Shown here one piece after another: positions 1 to 7,621 of a stretch of 30,448 nt of DNA (the stretch's first letter is position 1; each line of letters starts with the position of its first letter). The stretch is from assembly GCA_038229695.1 (NCBI GenBank), contig JBBROE010000042.1:1-30448 (forward strand). The letters run 5' to 3'. Both the position numbers and the translations under genes were made by a program. The notes beneath the pieces were generated by a model. It did not search any database, had not been told where the DNA came from, and saw only the letters and a list, made by a program, of their open reading frames with translations. Origin of the DNA: JACMLD01 sp038229695. GTDB lineage: Bacteria; Bacteroidota; Bacteroidia; Chitinophagales; Chitinophagaceae.

Positions 1-439
1 ACGAGATGATCGCAGTGATTTTATTTTTGATAGCAATTTTCGCCGCGAAACGGGCTGCAAAGGCCAGGAAGCCCACCGCCATCGGCCCGATGAATTTAAA
101 GATATCGGTATTGAGCGAGCCTTCATCCAAATATTCAAGCAGGAAAGAAAACCCCCCCATTAGTATGCAGGCCGGCAGTACCCAGATAACCAGTGTAAGC
201 ACGGCCAGCGGTATGCCCCCTCTTTTAAAACCAATCAGCGTAACCGTCTGTGTGGAAGAAGCGCCGGGCAACAACTGGCAAAAAGAATTAAAATCGATCA
301 GCTCTTCTTCGGTAATATCCTTACGCTGGTGAACAAATGTTTTCAGCATCATCGAGAAATGACCCTGCGGCCCGCCAAAGGCAGTGATGCTGTAAAAAAA
401 AACGGTCCGGAGAAAAGAAATGTGGCGAAGGAGAACCAT
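1..439 (-). CDS. chrA: Chromate transporter, ChrA family (C-terminal part lies outside the window)
   Basis: The minus strand is open from an ATG at 439 to the window edge, giving the first 146 residues. The N-terminus reads MVLLRHISFLRTVFFY and is followed by FGGPQGH near residues 22-28, which is the first conserved ChrA signature. CQLLPGASSTQTVTLIG lies near residues 56-72 and matches the second signature, usually CQ.LPGP.STQ. Hydrophobic segments follow (IPLAVLTLVIWVLPACILMGG, and IGPMAVGFLAFAARFA). ChrA proteins are inner-membrane transporters of the CHR superfamily that export chromate or related oxyanions in exchange for sulfate or protons. Whether this one carries chromate cannot be told from sequence. 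It follows nadD on the same strand after a gap of about 76 bases, so it may have its own promoter. The family assignment is firm. Confidence 0.88.
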   Translation of the reverse strand, partial: MVLLRHISFLRTVFFYSITAFGGPQGHFSMMLKTFVHQRKDITEEELIDFNSFCQLLPGASSTQTVTLIGFKRGGIPLAVLTLVIWVLPACILMGGFSFLLEYLDEGSLNTDIFKFIGPMAVGFLAFAARFAAKIAIKNKITAIIS

Positions 440-515
440 CAGGCCCGAAATATTTGCTATGTAATGCGTACAATTTATAACTAGTGGGTGTACCGGCCAA
501 AACTAAAAACGCCGT

Positions 516-1085
516 TCAACGGTAATAATGATACCGCTCAAGTTCTTCCAGCACTTTGTCCGGTACCAGGTAGCGCACCGATTTTCCCAATTTTATTTTC
601 TCACGTATATGGGTAGACGATATTTGCAGAAGCGGTGCCTCGATAGGAATTATGGTTGCCGGCAATGGAGTGGTCATTTCAAAACCGTCGCGCCGATATA
701 CGTAGAGGGGGCACTTTTTTACCAGTACGGCCGCATTTTTCCAGTTTGCCAGGTTCCGAAGCCCGTCGCTGCCCATCACGATTGAAAACTGGTGCCCAGG
801 GTGCTTTTCATGTAGGTAGGTAATGGTATCTATCGAGTAGGAGGGCCGGGGTAAATGAAATTCGATGTCACTGGCAAAGATCAGCGGATTCTCTTCGGTA
901 GCCAGTTGCACGAGATGCAGCCGGTGGTATTCATTCAGCAGCGAGGCAGCTGGCTTAAAAGGATTTTGCGGGGATACCACCATCCAGACTCTGTCCAGGT
1001 CGGTAGTCTGGACGGCTTCGTTAGCAATGATGCAATGCCCGATATGGATGGGATTGAAAGAACCAAAATACAGCCCAATTTTCAT
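516..1085 (-). CDS. nadD: Nicotinate-nucleotide adenylyltransferase NadD
   Basis: The 189-residue product transfers AMP from ATP to nicotinate mononucleotide to make deamido-NAD in the cytoplasm, the step before NAD synthetase. The nucleotidyltransferase signature GSFNPIHIGH occupies residues 8-17, with the paired histidines that bind the triphosphate, and ISSTHIR at 155-161 is the C-terminal S-x-x-x-R element. The length is normal for the family and the ATG start sits directly before the first beta strand (MKIGLYFGSFNP). It lies 27 bases downstream of feoA on the same strand and is probably co-transcribed with it. nadA, an earlier step of the same pathway, is also in this window but in a separate unit. 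Confidence 0.95.
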   Translation of the reverse strand: MKIGLYFGSFNPIHIGHCIIANEAVQTTDLDRVWMVVSPQNPFKPAASLLNEYHRLHLVQLATEENPLIFASDIEFHLPRPSYSIDTITYLHEKHPGHQFSIVMGSDGLRNLANWKNAAVLVKKCPLYVYRRDGFEMTTPLPATIIPIEAPLLQISSTHIREKIKLGKSVRYLVPDKVLEELERYHYYR

Positions 1086-1112
1086 ACTTGTCTAATAGTC
1101 AGCTTTTTAACA

Positions 1113-1352
1113 TCATTTACGGTCCTCCATCTCTTCCACGAAAATGTTTTGCGCTTCATTTAGGCGCAGGCTCAGGCTATACCCTGAAACACTGATCGCC
1201 ATAGGGTCCCCAAGCGGAGCGACTTGTTCCACCCGAATGATTTCACCGGGCACGCAACCCATTTCCATGAGTTTTAAAAAAATATCATTATTCTCAAATG
1301 ATTTGATCACAACTTTTTTTCCCACCTTTATTTCCGACAGTCTTCTTATCAT
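1113..1352 (-). CDS. FeoA-domain protein (iron transport accessory or SH3-like regulator)
   Basis: The product is a 79-residue single-domain protein. The pattern LSEIKVGKKVVIKSF, LMEMGCVPGEIIRVEQVAPLGDPMAISVSGYSLSLR and NEAQNIFVEE is the FeoA SH3-like barrel, with the conserved M-G-x-x-P-G and the G-Y-x-L-x-L-R turn. FeoA proteins act in the cytoplasm and modulate the ferrous iron transporter FeoB. No feoB is next to it in the window, so it may be an orphan FeoA or partner a distant FeoB. It leads a probable feoA–nadD unit. A perfect -7 element (TAGCTTTG) lies only 7 bases upstream of the ATG, so the mRNA leader must be very short. Family certain, partner unknown. Confidence 0.87.
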   Translation of the reverse strand: MIRRLSEIKVGKKVVIKSFENNDIFLKLMEMGCVPGEIIRVEQVAPLGDPMAISVSGYSLSLRLNEAQNIFVEEMEDRK

Positions 1353-1359
1353 CTTGCTG

Positions 1360-1367
1360 CAAAGCTA
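1360..1367 (-). promoter_or_regulatory. Bacteroidota -7 promoter element before feoA
   Basis: Read on the minus strand this is TAGCTTTG, a full match to the Bacteroidota -7 consensus TAnnTTTG. It ends 7 bases before the feoA ATG, so transcription would start at or within a few bases of the start codon. No clear TTTG -33 box is seen at the expected spacing. Confidence 0.45.
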
Positions 1368-1403
1368 GGTGCTATCCCTCCTAATTAATTACGACTTTTG
1401 GAA

Positions 1404-1853
1404 ATGCCTAAGGATGAATCGCCGGTCATTCATTTTAATTTTCTCAGCCTCGCGCTTCCACTCCGGCAGCGGGCACTCCTTAAAAAATTTATCCTTACTT
1501 TTTTTCGCACCAGGCGCTTAAAGCTGGCACGTCTTCAATATGTTTTCTGCTCCGACGATTACCTTTTGCGTATCAACGCCAGCTTTTTGAAACACCGAAC
1601 TTACACGGATATCATCACCTTTAATTTATCCGGCCCCGGTGAGGCCATTGAAGGAGAAATTTATATCAGCCTGGACAGGGTCAGAGAAAATGCAGAATTG
1701 CACGGCGAATACTATTACCGGGAATTACACCGGGTCATTTTTCATGGGATCCTTCATTTAGCCGGTTATGACGATAAATCCGAATTACTAAGTCGTGAGA
1801 TCAGGGCGATGGAAAATAAGTTACTTCAAAATTATTTTGAGCGTTCCACGTGA
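1404..1853 (+). CDS. ybeY: YbeY, endoribonuclease and 16S rRNA maturation factor
   Basis: The 149-residue product is a metal-dependent RNase involved in 16S rRNA 3'-end maturation and ribosome quality control. The family pattern is clear: FLKHRTYTDIITFNL in the middle and VIFHGILHLAGYDDKSE near the C-terminus, which holds the first two metal-binding histidines of HGxLHLxGYxH. The third position, histidine in E. coli, is aspartate here (GYDD); this substitution is, to my knowledge, common in Bacteroidota homologues and not a sign of decay. I chose the ATG at 1404 over a TTG at 1398 that is in frame two codons earlier. The stop codon lies inside a parS-like sequence at 1842-1857. mnmG follows after 169 bases. 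Confidence 0.93.
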   Translation: MPKDESPVIHFNFLSLALPLRQRALLKKFILTFFRTRRLKLARLQYVFCSDDYLLRINASFLKHRTYTDIITFNLSGPGEAIEGEIYISLDRVRENAELHGEYYYRELHRVIFHGILHLAGYDDKSELLSREIRAMENKLLQNYFERST

Positions 1854-1857
1854 AACA
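1842..1857. other. parS-like site 1 (ParB centromere), overlapping the ybeY stop
   Basis: CGTTCCACGTGAAACA matches the broadly conserved ParB-binding palindrome TGTTnCACGTGnAACA at 15 of 16 positions, the first base being the exception. The ybeY stop TGA (1851-1853) is part of the right half-site. A second, perfect site lies 41 bases away centre to centre. parS sites cluster around oriC in many bacteria and nucleate ParB/SMC loading. Confidence 0.7.
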
Positions 1858-1866
1858 GTTTTTTGG

Positions 1867-1975
1867 CCAATCAATTGGGAGGTGTTCCACGTGGAACATA
1901 AGGGGGCGTGGCAGTTGCCTTCAACCGGGCCTCGATGTGTCGCTCCCTTGTACCGCAGTACAACACGCAACTGCC
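1867..1975. repeat. Palindrome-rich segment between ybeY and mnmG
   Basis: Besides the parS sites, this leader holds three more inverted repeats: CCAAT-CA-ATTGG at 1867-1878, between the two parS sites; TTGTAC-CGCA-GTACAA at 1948-1963; and around the latter a 9-bp perfect pair GGCAGTTGC (1910-1918) with GCAACTGCC (1967-1975). The last two nest into a possible stem-loop in RNA or a cruciform in DNA. No open reading frame with family similarity was seen here. Function unknown. Confidence 0.45.
1883..1898. other. parS site 2 (perfect ParB centromere palindrome)
   Basis: TGTTCCACGTGGAACA is a perfect 16-bp palindrome and matches the conserved parS consensus TGTTnCACGTGnAACA at every position. 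It lies in the intergenic region upstream of mnmG, next to a second near-perfect site. parA and parB are not in the window, so the assignment rests on the site sequence and on the origin-like context. Confidence 0.8.
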
Positions 1976-2010
1976 CGGTACAATTTTCCCCTACTACCAG
2001 CAGAACGAAG

Positions 2011-2018
2011 TATTTTTG
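2011..2018 (+). promoter_or_regulatory. -7 promoter-like element just before mnmG
   Basis: TATTTTTG matches the Bacteroidota -7 consensus TAnnTTTG exactly and ends 4 bases before the mnmG ATG at 2023. If active it would give a leaderless or nearly leaderless mRNA. No TTTG box is visible about 19 bases upstream, so the promoter call is tentative. Confidence 0.4.
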
Positions 2019-2022
2019 CAGC

Positions 2023-3891
2023 ATGTTTCCTGAATATGATGTTATTGTAGCGGGGGCGGGTCATGCGGGATGCGAAGCCGCTGCTGCTGCTGCTAACCTG
2101 GGCTCCAAAGTGCTGCTGGTGACGATGAATATGCAGACCATCGCCCAGATGAGCTGCAACCCGGCAATGGGGGGTATTGCCAAAGGCCAGATTGTGCGCG
2201 AAATCGATGCCCTGGGTGGCTATTCAGGAATAGTCTCTGACCTCAGCACCATCCAGTTCAGGATGCTGAATAAATCGAAAGGGCCCGCCATGTGGAGTCC
2301 GCGTACCCAAAACGACCGTATGCTATTTTCCATCACCTGGCGGGAAAAACTGGAGGCGACCCGGAATGTCGACTTCTACCAGGACATGGTCACCGGCATT
2401 TTAGTTAAAGACGGTAAAGCCTGCGGTGTTGTCACCGGATTGGGCAATGAAATCCATTCCAAAGCAGTGGTACTCACCAGCGGAACTTTCCTGAACGGCG
2501 TTATCCATATTGGCGAAAAAAGATTTGGCGGCGGAAGGGTGGGAGAGAAAGCCGCCACCGGAATTACTGAACAACTGGTATCCCTTGGCTTTGAATCGGA
2601 CCGGTTGAAAACGGGTACGCCTCCAAGAGTTGACGGAAGAAGCCTCGACTACAGCCTTATGGAAGACCAGCCGGGTGACGATGAAATTGTTGGTTTTTCT
2701 TTTCTTCCCGGTAGCCGCATCAGCCCCGAAAAACAACGCAAATGCTGGATAACCTATACCAATACACATACCCACGAAGTGCTTAAAACGGGGTTCGACC
2801 GGAGCCCCATGTATACCGGACGTATCGAAGGAACAGGACCACGCTACTGCCCCAGCATAGAGGATAAAATAAACCGGTTCGCCGATAAGGACCGCCACCA
2901 GATATTTGTAGAACCGGAAGGGTGGAACACAGTAGAAATCTATGTCAATGGGTTCTCCACCTCCCTGCCGGAAGATGTGCAATACGAAGCTCTTCGTACT
3001 ATTCCGGGGTTTGAAAACTGCCGGGTATTCCGGCCGGGCTACGCCATTGAATACGACTACTTTCCCCCTACGCAGCTCACCAGCACCCTTGAAACAAAAA
3101 TCGTCAGCCACCTCTTTTTTGCCGGGCAGATAAACGGCACCACCGGCTACGAGGAAGCAGCCTGCCAGGGACTGATGGCGGGGATCAACGCCCACCAGCG
3201 GGTGACGACCCGCGACCCTTTTATTTTGCAGCGAAGCGAAGCCTATATTGGCGTCCTCATCGACGATCTAATCAGCAAAGGCACCGAAGAACCTTACCGC
3301 ATGTTTACTTCGAGAGCGGAATACCGAACGCTTCTCCGCCAGGACAACGCTGATCTCAGGCTGACGGAAAAAAGCTACCGGCTGGGCCTCGCAAGCCGCG
3401 AAAGAATGGACCAGGTGGAACAAAAACTAACCTCCGTTAGCGACATCAAATCCCAACTTTCGGCATACACCATCGACCCGGCTTCCATAGAAAAACTGCT
3501 CTGCGAACAGGGTTCGGCTCCCTTACAGCAAAAACAGAAAGCGGCGCAGGTCATCCTCCGACCTAACATCAGCCTCCAGCAATTAATAACAGCATTGCCG
3601 GAATTATCGGAAGAAATGGCTGAATATCCCCGGGAAACGCTGGAACAGGCCGAAATTCAGCTTAAATATGGCGTTTATATTGAAAAGGAACGGGAACTGG
3701 TCAGTAAAATGACGCACCTGGAAAACCTGGCCATACCGGATAATTTCAATTACGATCGTATAAGCTCGCTCTCCGCCGAGGCATCGCAGAAGTTCAGAAA
3801 AATAAGGCCACGCACGCTCGGCCAGGCCAGCAGGATTAGCGGGGTTAACCCCAGCGATGTGCAAATCCTTATGATTTACATGGGAAGATAA
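2023..3891 (+). CDS. mnmG: tRNA uridine-5-carboxymethylaminomethyl modification enzyme MnmG (GidA)
   Basis: This FAD-dependent protein works with MnmE to install the carboxymethylaminomethyl group on wobble U34 of certain tRNAs. The dinucleotide-binding motif GAGHAGCEAA is at residues 11-20, MSCNPAMGGIAKG and GTPPRVDGRS are conserved family blocks, and the C-terminal helical domain ends with IRPRTLGQASRISGVNPSD. The frame stays open back to 1795, but the homologous region begins at MFPEYDVIVAG, so the ATG at 2023 is the start and gives 622 residues, the usual length. It is convergent with nadA, with only 5 bases between the stop codons. mnmG is origin-proximal in many bacteria, in line with the parS sites directly upstream. 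Confidence 0.96.
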   Translation: MFPEYDVIVAGAGHAGCEAAAAAANLGSKVLLVTMNMQTIAQMSCNPAMGGIAKGQIVREIDALGGYSGIVSDLSTIQFRMLNKSKGPAMWSPRTQNDRMLFSITWREKLEATRNVDFYQDMVTGILVKDGKACGVVTGLGNEIHSKAVVLTSGTFLNGVIHIGEKRFGGGRVGEKAATGITEQLVSLGFESDRLKTGTPPRVDGRSLDYSLMEDQPGDDEIVGFSFLPGSRISPEKQRKCWITYTNTHTHEVLKTGFDRSPMYTGRIEGTGPRYCPSIEDKINRFADKDRHQIFVEPEGWNTVEIYVNGFSTSLPEDVQYEALRTIPGFENCRVFRPGYAIEYDYFPPTQLTSTLETKIVSHLFFAGQINGTTGYEEAACQGLMAGINAHQRVTTRDPFILQRSEAYIGVLIDDLISKGTEEPYRMFTSRAEYRTLLRQDNADLRLTEKSYRLGLASRERMDQVEQKLTSVSDIKSQLSAYTIDPASIEKLLCEQGSAPLQQKQKAAQVILRPNISLQQLITALPELSEEMAEYPRETLEQAEIQLKYGVYIEKERELVSKMTHLENLAIPDNFNYDRISSLSAEASQKFRKIRPRTLGQASRISGVNPSDVQILMIYMGR

Positions 3892-3896
3892 GCCGC

Positions 3897-4913
3897 CTAC
3901 AACCCGTACGCTGCACTGATTTCAAGCATGCGGTCAATAGGTTTCCTGGCCGCCAACCGTATATCTTCGCCCATAATAATCTCCGGCTGCTCATACTTCA
4001 TACACAGGTAAAGCTTTTCCAGCGTATTCAGCTTCATGTGTGGGCAGTCATTGCATGCACAGTTGTTGTCGGGCGGTGCTGGAATGAAGGTCTTGCCCGG
4101 AGACTCCTTCTGCATCTGGTGCAGTATACCGGTCTCTGTTGCCACGATAAATGATTGGGCGTGGTTCTGCCTGCTGAATTTTAACAGGGCCGTAGTGGAG
4201 CCTATAAAGTCCGCCAGGGCCAGTATGGGTTCCTCACATTCAGGATGGGCTATAAGTTTGGCGTCAGGATAACGAATCTTTAAGCGCGCAATCTTCTGCT
4301 GGCTGAAAATCTCGTGCACCATACAGGCCCCATTCCACAGCACCATGGGCCGGCCGGTCTTTTTAACGAGGTAGGCACCCAGGTTCCTGTCCGGCGCGAA
4401 GATAATTTTCTGCTCAGCAGGAAGGCTCTCCACAATTTTCTCTGCATTACTGCTGGTACAGATGATATCGCTCAGTGCCTTAATATCTGCGCTGCAGTTA
4501 ATATAGGAAATGACGATGTGATCCGGGTGAGCTTCTTTGAATTTCCTGAACAAATCGGGCGGTGCACTGTCAGCCAGTGAACAACCTGCCTTTAAATCCG
4601 GTAACAACACTTTTTTGCCGGGATTAAGAATTTTGGCTGTCTCTGCCATGAAATGCACGCCGGCGAAAACAATAATGGCAGCGGGAGTTTTTGCCGCCTC
4701 CTGGGCCAGCCCCAGGCTGTCCCCGATAAAATCCGCGACGTCCTGGATATCGGGCTCCTGGTAGTAATGCGCCAGCACCACCGCATTTTTTTCCTTTTTT
4801 AATTTTTCAATTTCCGCAAACAAATCAATACCCGCATCCACCGGCAAATCGAGGAAACCCACTTTATCCAGGTTTTCCATTTTCTTACTTATCTCCACAT
4901 CCCTAATATACAT
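3897..4913 (-). CDS. nadA: Quinolinate synthase NadA
   Basis: NadA condenses iminoaspartate with dihydroxyacetone phosphate to quinolinate, the precursor of the NAD pyridine ring, using an oxygen-sensitive [4Fe-4S] cluster. The 338-residue sequence has the expected blocks: VVLAHYYQEPDIQDVADFIGDSL near residues 45-67, the likely cluster cysteines C111 (KAGCSLADS), C197 (NGACMVHE) and C290 (CNDCPHM), and IAHPEC at 221-226. C285 and C287 precede the last ligand. The annotated ATG gives MYIRDVEISKK; a second ATG at residue 12 is possible. nadB is not adjacent. Its 5' side faces the origin-like intergenic stretch, so its promoter lies at the edge of that region. Confidence 0.95.
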   Translation of the reverse strand: MYIRDVEISKKMENLDKVGFLDLPVDAGIDLFAEIEKLKKEKNAVVLAHYYQEPDIQDVADFIGDSLGLAQEAAKTPAAIIVFAGVHFMAETAKILNPGKKVLLPDLKAGCSLADSAPPDLFRKFKEAHPDHIVISYINCSADIKALSDIICTSSNAEKIVESLPAEQKIIFAPDRNLGAYLVKKTGRPMVLWNGACMVHEIFSQQKIARLKIRYPDAKLIAHPECEEPILALADFIGSTTALLKFSRQNHAQSFIVATETGILHQMQKESPGKTFIPAPPDNNCACNDCPHMKLNTLEKLYLCMKYEQPEIIMGEDIRLAARKPIDRMLEISAAYGL

Positions 4914-5008
4914 AGTATACTATTTTTTATAAAAATCTATTACTACTATAGCCCTGGTTAGGTGGATAAATGCTGACAGATTCTTTTTGAAATACCGACT
5001 ATCCCTGT

Positions 5009-5017
5009 TTATCCACA
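5009..5017 (+). promoter_or_regulatory. Perfect DnaA box
   Basis: TTATCCACA is identical to the strong DnaA-binding consensus. It is the best of about eight perfect or near-perfect boxes in the gap between nadA and ppiD. Confidence 0.6.
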
Positions 5018-5258
5018 CTACTTCACCTTTTTTCCACGGCCCGGAAACCGCACCCCGCCTGAAAAAATCAGTGTTATACCCGCCTGTTGAAAAAAAAGAC
5101 CTGGTATAACTTTCCTAAAAAAAAATGCTGTGTGGAACACTAATAACCTTCAGGCTTTCCACAGGGTTGGGGTAAAAATTCGGCCGGCACAATATCTTAC
5201 CCAAGTGCCCACACGCTGCATCTGTGAAAGCGCCCGTTTACCCACACCGAAACCATCG

Positions 5259-5267
5259 TTATGCACA
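5259..5267 (+). promoter_or_regulatory. DnaA box (TTATGCACA)
   Basis: TTATGCACA fits the degenerate DnaA consensus TTWTnCACA. A one-mismatch box, TTACCCACA, lies 21 bases upstream in the same orientation at 5238-5246, so the two are about two helical turns apart. Confidence 0.5.
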
Positions 5268-5401
5268 GGTGCATTTTAAAGCTTTCAAAGATTCGGCAGT
5301 TACTTAATAATATTATCCCGGTCATGAAATTAATTTCAATCGTCCCTGACCGCGTGATTCATCAACCCTTAAAAAGCCCTGCAGCAGCCGCTTTGAGCTG
5401 T

Positions 5402-5410
5402 TTTTCCACA
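5402..5410 (+). promoter_or_regulatory. DnaA box abutting the ppiD promoter
   Basis: TTTTCCACA fits TTWTnCACA and ends one base before the -33 box of the ppiD promoter. Bound DnaA would touch RNA polymerase at this promoter. Confidence 0.45.
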
Positions 5411-5411
5411 A

Positions 5412-5442
5412 TTTGTTCATAAGCTAAATTACCCTATTTTTG
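5412..5442 (+). promoter_or_regulatory. Bacteroidota-type promoter of ppiD
   Basis: TTTG at 5412-5415 and TATTTTTG at 5435-5442 are separated by 19 bases, a full match to the Bacteroidota sigma-70 promoter (TTTG, about 19, TAnnTTTG). Transcription would start near 5450, leaving a leader of about 30 bases before the ATG at 5481. This is the best promoter in the window. Confidence 0.65.
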
Positions 5443-5480
5443 CCATCCTGTTTTTAAAAAGGAAAACACATTTATTAATT

Positions 5481-7601
5481 ATGTCAATTATTCAGAAAAT
5501 TCGTGACAAGGCTGCGTGGTTCTTATTTATAGCCATCGGCGTTTCTTTACTCGGGTTCCTGGTACAGGATGCATTTGTGGGTAAAACCGGCCGTGGCCTT
5601 TTCGGCGGGAACAATTCCACCGTAGGCTCAGTGAACGGAAGAAAGATTGATGTAGTTGAATATAAGCAGCGGGTTAAACAGATGGAGGACCAGTACCAGA
5701 ATATGGGCTATCCTATGAATGACATGATGCGGCAGAGTGTACGGGAAAATGCCTGGAACCAAATCATCAGCGAAACGAACACCAGTGAAGAAGTGGATAA
5801 ACTCGGTCTTGCTGTAACACCGAAAGAGCTGGATGACATGTTGTTTGGTCCGAATGCTCCCGACGAATTCAAAAAGCAATTTACGAATGACCGGGGCGTA
5901 TATGATGTGAACGCAGCCAAAAACGCTATCGCACAGCTGCGCAAGCAAAAGTCGACCATGGCCGATAACTTCAACAATGTTTATCTGCCCGCGCTGGTGG
6001 CCAACCGGCTTCATGAAAAATTTGTCTCCCTGCTCGCCAACACCACGTATGTTCCAAAGTGGATGCTCGAAAAACTGGCAGCCGACAAAAACCTGATGGC
6101 TTCAGTGTCTTATGTTCATGTTCCCTATAGCACAGTGCCCGATAGCAGCATCAGGGTAAGTGATGATGAAATCAGCGCGTACGTTAATAAACACCAGCCA
6201 GAATTCCAGCAGGAAGAAAGCCGGAGTATTGCCTATGTTGTTTTTGATGCCTCGCCGTCAGCTGCTGACTCTGCTGCAGTAAAAAACGACCTCGTGTCAC
6301 TGAAAAAAGAAATGGGCACAACTACTGAAGCAGACATGCCGGCTTTTCTTGCGAAAAACGGCAGCCAGATAAATTTCTCTGATCAGTATGTTTCAAAGAC
6401 CGCCCTGCAGGTGCCGGATAAAGATTCTATCATCGCCCTGCCTGTCGGCGGTGTTTTCGGGCCTTACCTGGATGCTACAAATTATACGGTCGCCAAAAAA
6501 CTGGATGAGAAAGTGTTGCCCGACTCCGTAAAGGCGCGGCATATCTTAATTTCCACCACCGATCGCCAGGGACAACCCACCATGGAAGACAGCGTTGCCA
6601 AAAAAAGAATTGACAGCATCCAGCAGGCGATCAGCCGCGGCGCGTCGTTTGACAGCATGGCGGCAAAATTTTCTGATGACGAAGGCAGCAAGGCCAGCGG
6701 CGGTGAACTGGGATATTTTACCAACGGCAGAATGGTAAAAGAATTCAATGACTTTTGTTTCACCGGTAAAAAAGGAGAAACCAAGGTGGTCAAAACACAG
6801 TTTGGCTATCATCTTATTAATATTGAAGACCAGAAAAACTTCAACCCGGCTTACAAGATCGCTTATCTCTCCAAGACTATCACGGCGAGCCAGGAAACAG
6901 ACGAAAAAGCTTCCGGCATGGCCAGCCAGTTTGCCAGCGAAAGCCGCAACGCGAAAGCATTTGAGGATAATGTAAAAAAACGCAATTACAACAAGCTCCT
7001 GGCACCGGACATCAAACCCAACGACATGAATATCGCGCCGCTGGGGAGCAGCCGCCCCCTGGTAAAATGGATTTACGAAGGCGATAAGGGAGATGTTTCG
7101 GAAGTGTTTACCGTAGATAATAAATATGTGGTGGCCATGGTCACGGAAATCAATAAGGAAGGTTTGCAGTCGGCAGCAAAAGCACGCCCCCTGGTTGAAT
7201 ACCTCATCCGCAACCAGAAAAAAGCGGAACAGATCAAAAAGAAAATGGGAACACCCGCCTCACTGGAAGCAGCGGCGTCAGCAACTGGTCAGCAGGTACT
7301 CCGGGCGGACAGCCTTGGATTTGCTTCTCCATTTTTTCCTAATGCGGGCCAGGAAGGAAAAGTGGGCGGATATGCCTTCAGCTCAGAGGCAAAAGCAAAA
7401 GTATCTGCTCCAATTGCAGGAAACGGCGGGGTCTATTGCCTGAGAACAGAGCATGTTTATGCCAGGGCAGACAATGCCGGCATCGAGCAGCAGCGCAGCA
7501 CCCTCATCCAGAACCAGCGGATGGCGACTCAGCGGGGCGTGATTGACGCGGCGCTCAAGAAAGCATCGACCATTAAAGATTCTCGGAGCAGCATTTATTA
7601 A
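5481..7601 (+). CDS. PpiD/SurA-type periplasmic peptidyl-prolyl isomerase
   Basis: The 706-residue membrane-anchored folding factor is expected to assist newly exported envelope proteins. The N-terminus MSIIQKIRDKAAWFLFIAIGVSLLGFLVQDAF gives a short cytoplasmic tail and one transmembrane helix at about residues 12-29, as in E. coli PpiD. A SurA-N-like helical region follows (VGSVNGRKIDVVEYKQRV). The parvulin domain runs from about 350 to 455, with VKARHILIS, FDSMAAKFSDDEGSKASGGELGYF and TQFGYHLINIED. A second, degenerate parvulin-like part and a basic helical tail fill the rest. The length is somewhat above the E. coli protein but usual for Bacteroidota. The gene has its own promoter and a strong terminator, so it is a single-gene unit. 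Confidence 0.88.
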   Translation: MSIIQKIRDKAAWFLFIAIGVSLLGFLVQDAFVGKTGRGLFGGNNSTVGSVNGRKIDVVEYKQRVKQMEDQYQNMGYPMNDMMRQSVRENAWNQIISETNTSEEVDKLGLAVTPKELDDMLFGPNAPDEFKKQFTNDRGVYDVNAAKNAIAQLRKQKSTMADNFNNVYLPALVANRLHEKFVSLLANTTYVPKWMLEKLAADKNLMASVSYVHVPYSTVPDSSIRVSDDEISAYVNKHQPEFQQEESRSIAYVVFDASPSAADSAAVKNDLVSLKKEMGTTTEADMPAFLAKNGSQINFSDQYVSKTALQVPDKDSIIALPVGGVFGPYLDATNYTVAKKLDEKVLPDSVKARHILISTTDRQGQPTMEDSVAKKRIDSIQQAISRGASFDSMAAKFSDDEGSKASGGELGYFTNGRMVKEFNDFCFTGKKGETKVVKTQFGYHLINIEDQKNFNPAYKIAYLSKTITASQETDEKASGMASQFASESRNAKAFEDNVKKRNYNKLLAPDIKPNDMNIAPLGSSRPLVKWIYEGDKGDVSEVFTVDNKYVVAMVTEINKEGLQSAAKARPLVEYLIRNQKKAEQIKKKMGTPASLEAAASATGQQVLRADSLGFASPFFPNAGQEGKVGGYAFSSEAKAKVSAPIAGNGGVYCLRTEHVYARADNAGIEQQRSTLIQNQRMATQRGVIDAALKKASTIKDSRSSIY

Positions 7602-7621
7602 TTCTTTTAATCCTTGTTTAT

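Larger units (their letters stand above)
4914..5480. other. Candidate replication origin (oriC-like intergenic region)
   Basis: These 567 bases carry no gene and separate the divergent nadA and ppiD. They hold a perfect DnaA box TTATCCACA at 5009-5017, TTATGCACA at 5259-5267 and TTTTCCACA at 5402-5410 (both fit TTWTnCACA), and one-mismatch boxes at 4961-4969 (minus strand), 5030-5038, 5131-5139 (minus strand), 5155-5163 and 5238-5246. AT-rich tracts lie at 4919-4950, 5090-5125 and around 5300-5340, possible unwinding sites. Tandem parS sites and mnmG lie 3 kb to the left. dnaA is not adjacent, which is common in Bacteroidota. Hand sampling did not show a clean GC-skew flip here, so the call is a candidate only. 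Confidence 0.5.

Noticed and set aside
1780..1853. YbeY regarded as defective because the third metal histidine is aspartate
   Set aside because: As far as I know this exchange is frequent in Bacteroidota YbeY proteins, and the rest of the protein is intact.
1795..2022. N-terminal extension of mnmG by 76 codons
   Set aside because: It would overlap ybeY and run through both parS sites; MnmG homology begins at the ATG at 2023.
2401..3195. Long minus-strand open frame (264 codons) opposite mnmG
   Set aside because: It lies wholly within mnmG, has no recognisable domain, and its length follows from the codon use of the real gene.
4914..5480. GC-skew switch as support for the origin
   Set aside because: Hand sampling of lines gave mixed signs on the left; genes right of 17.8 kb show a plus-strand G excess while mnmG and parts of the accessory operon show a C excess. 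This is not precise enough to place an origin.
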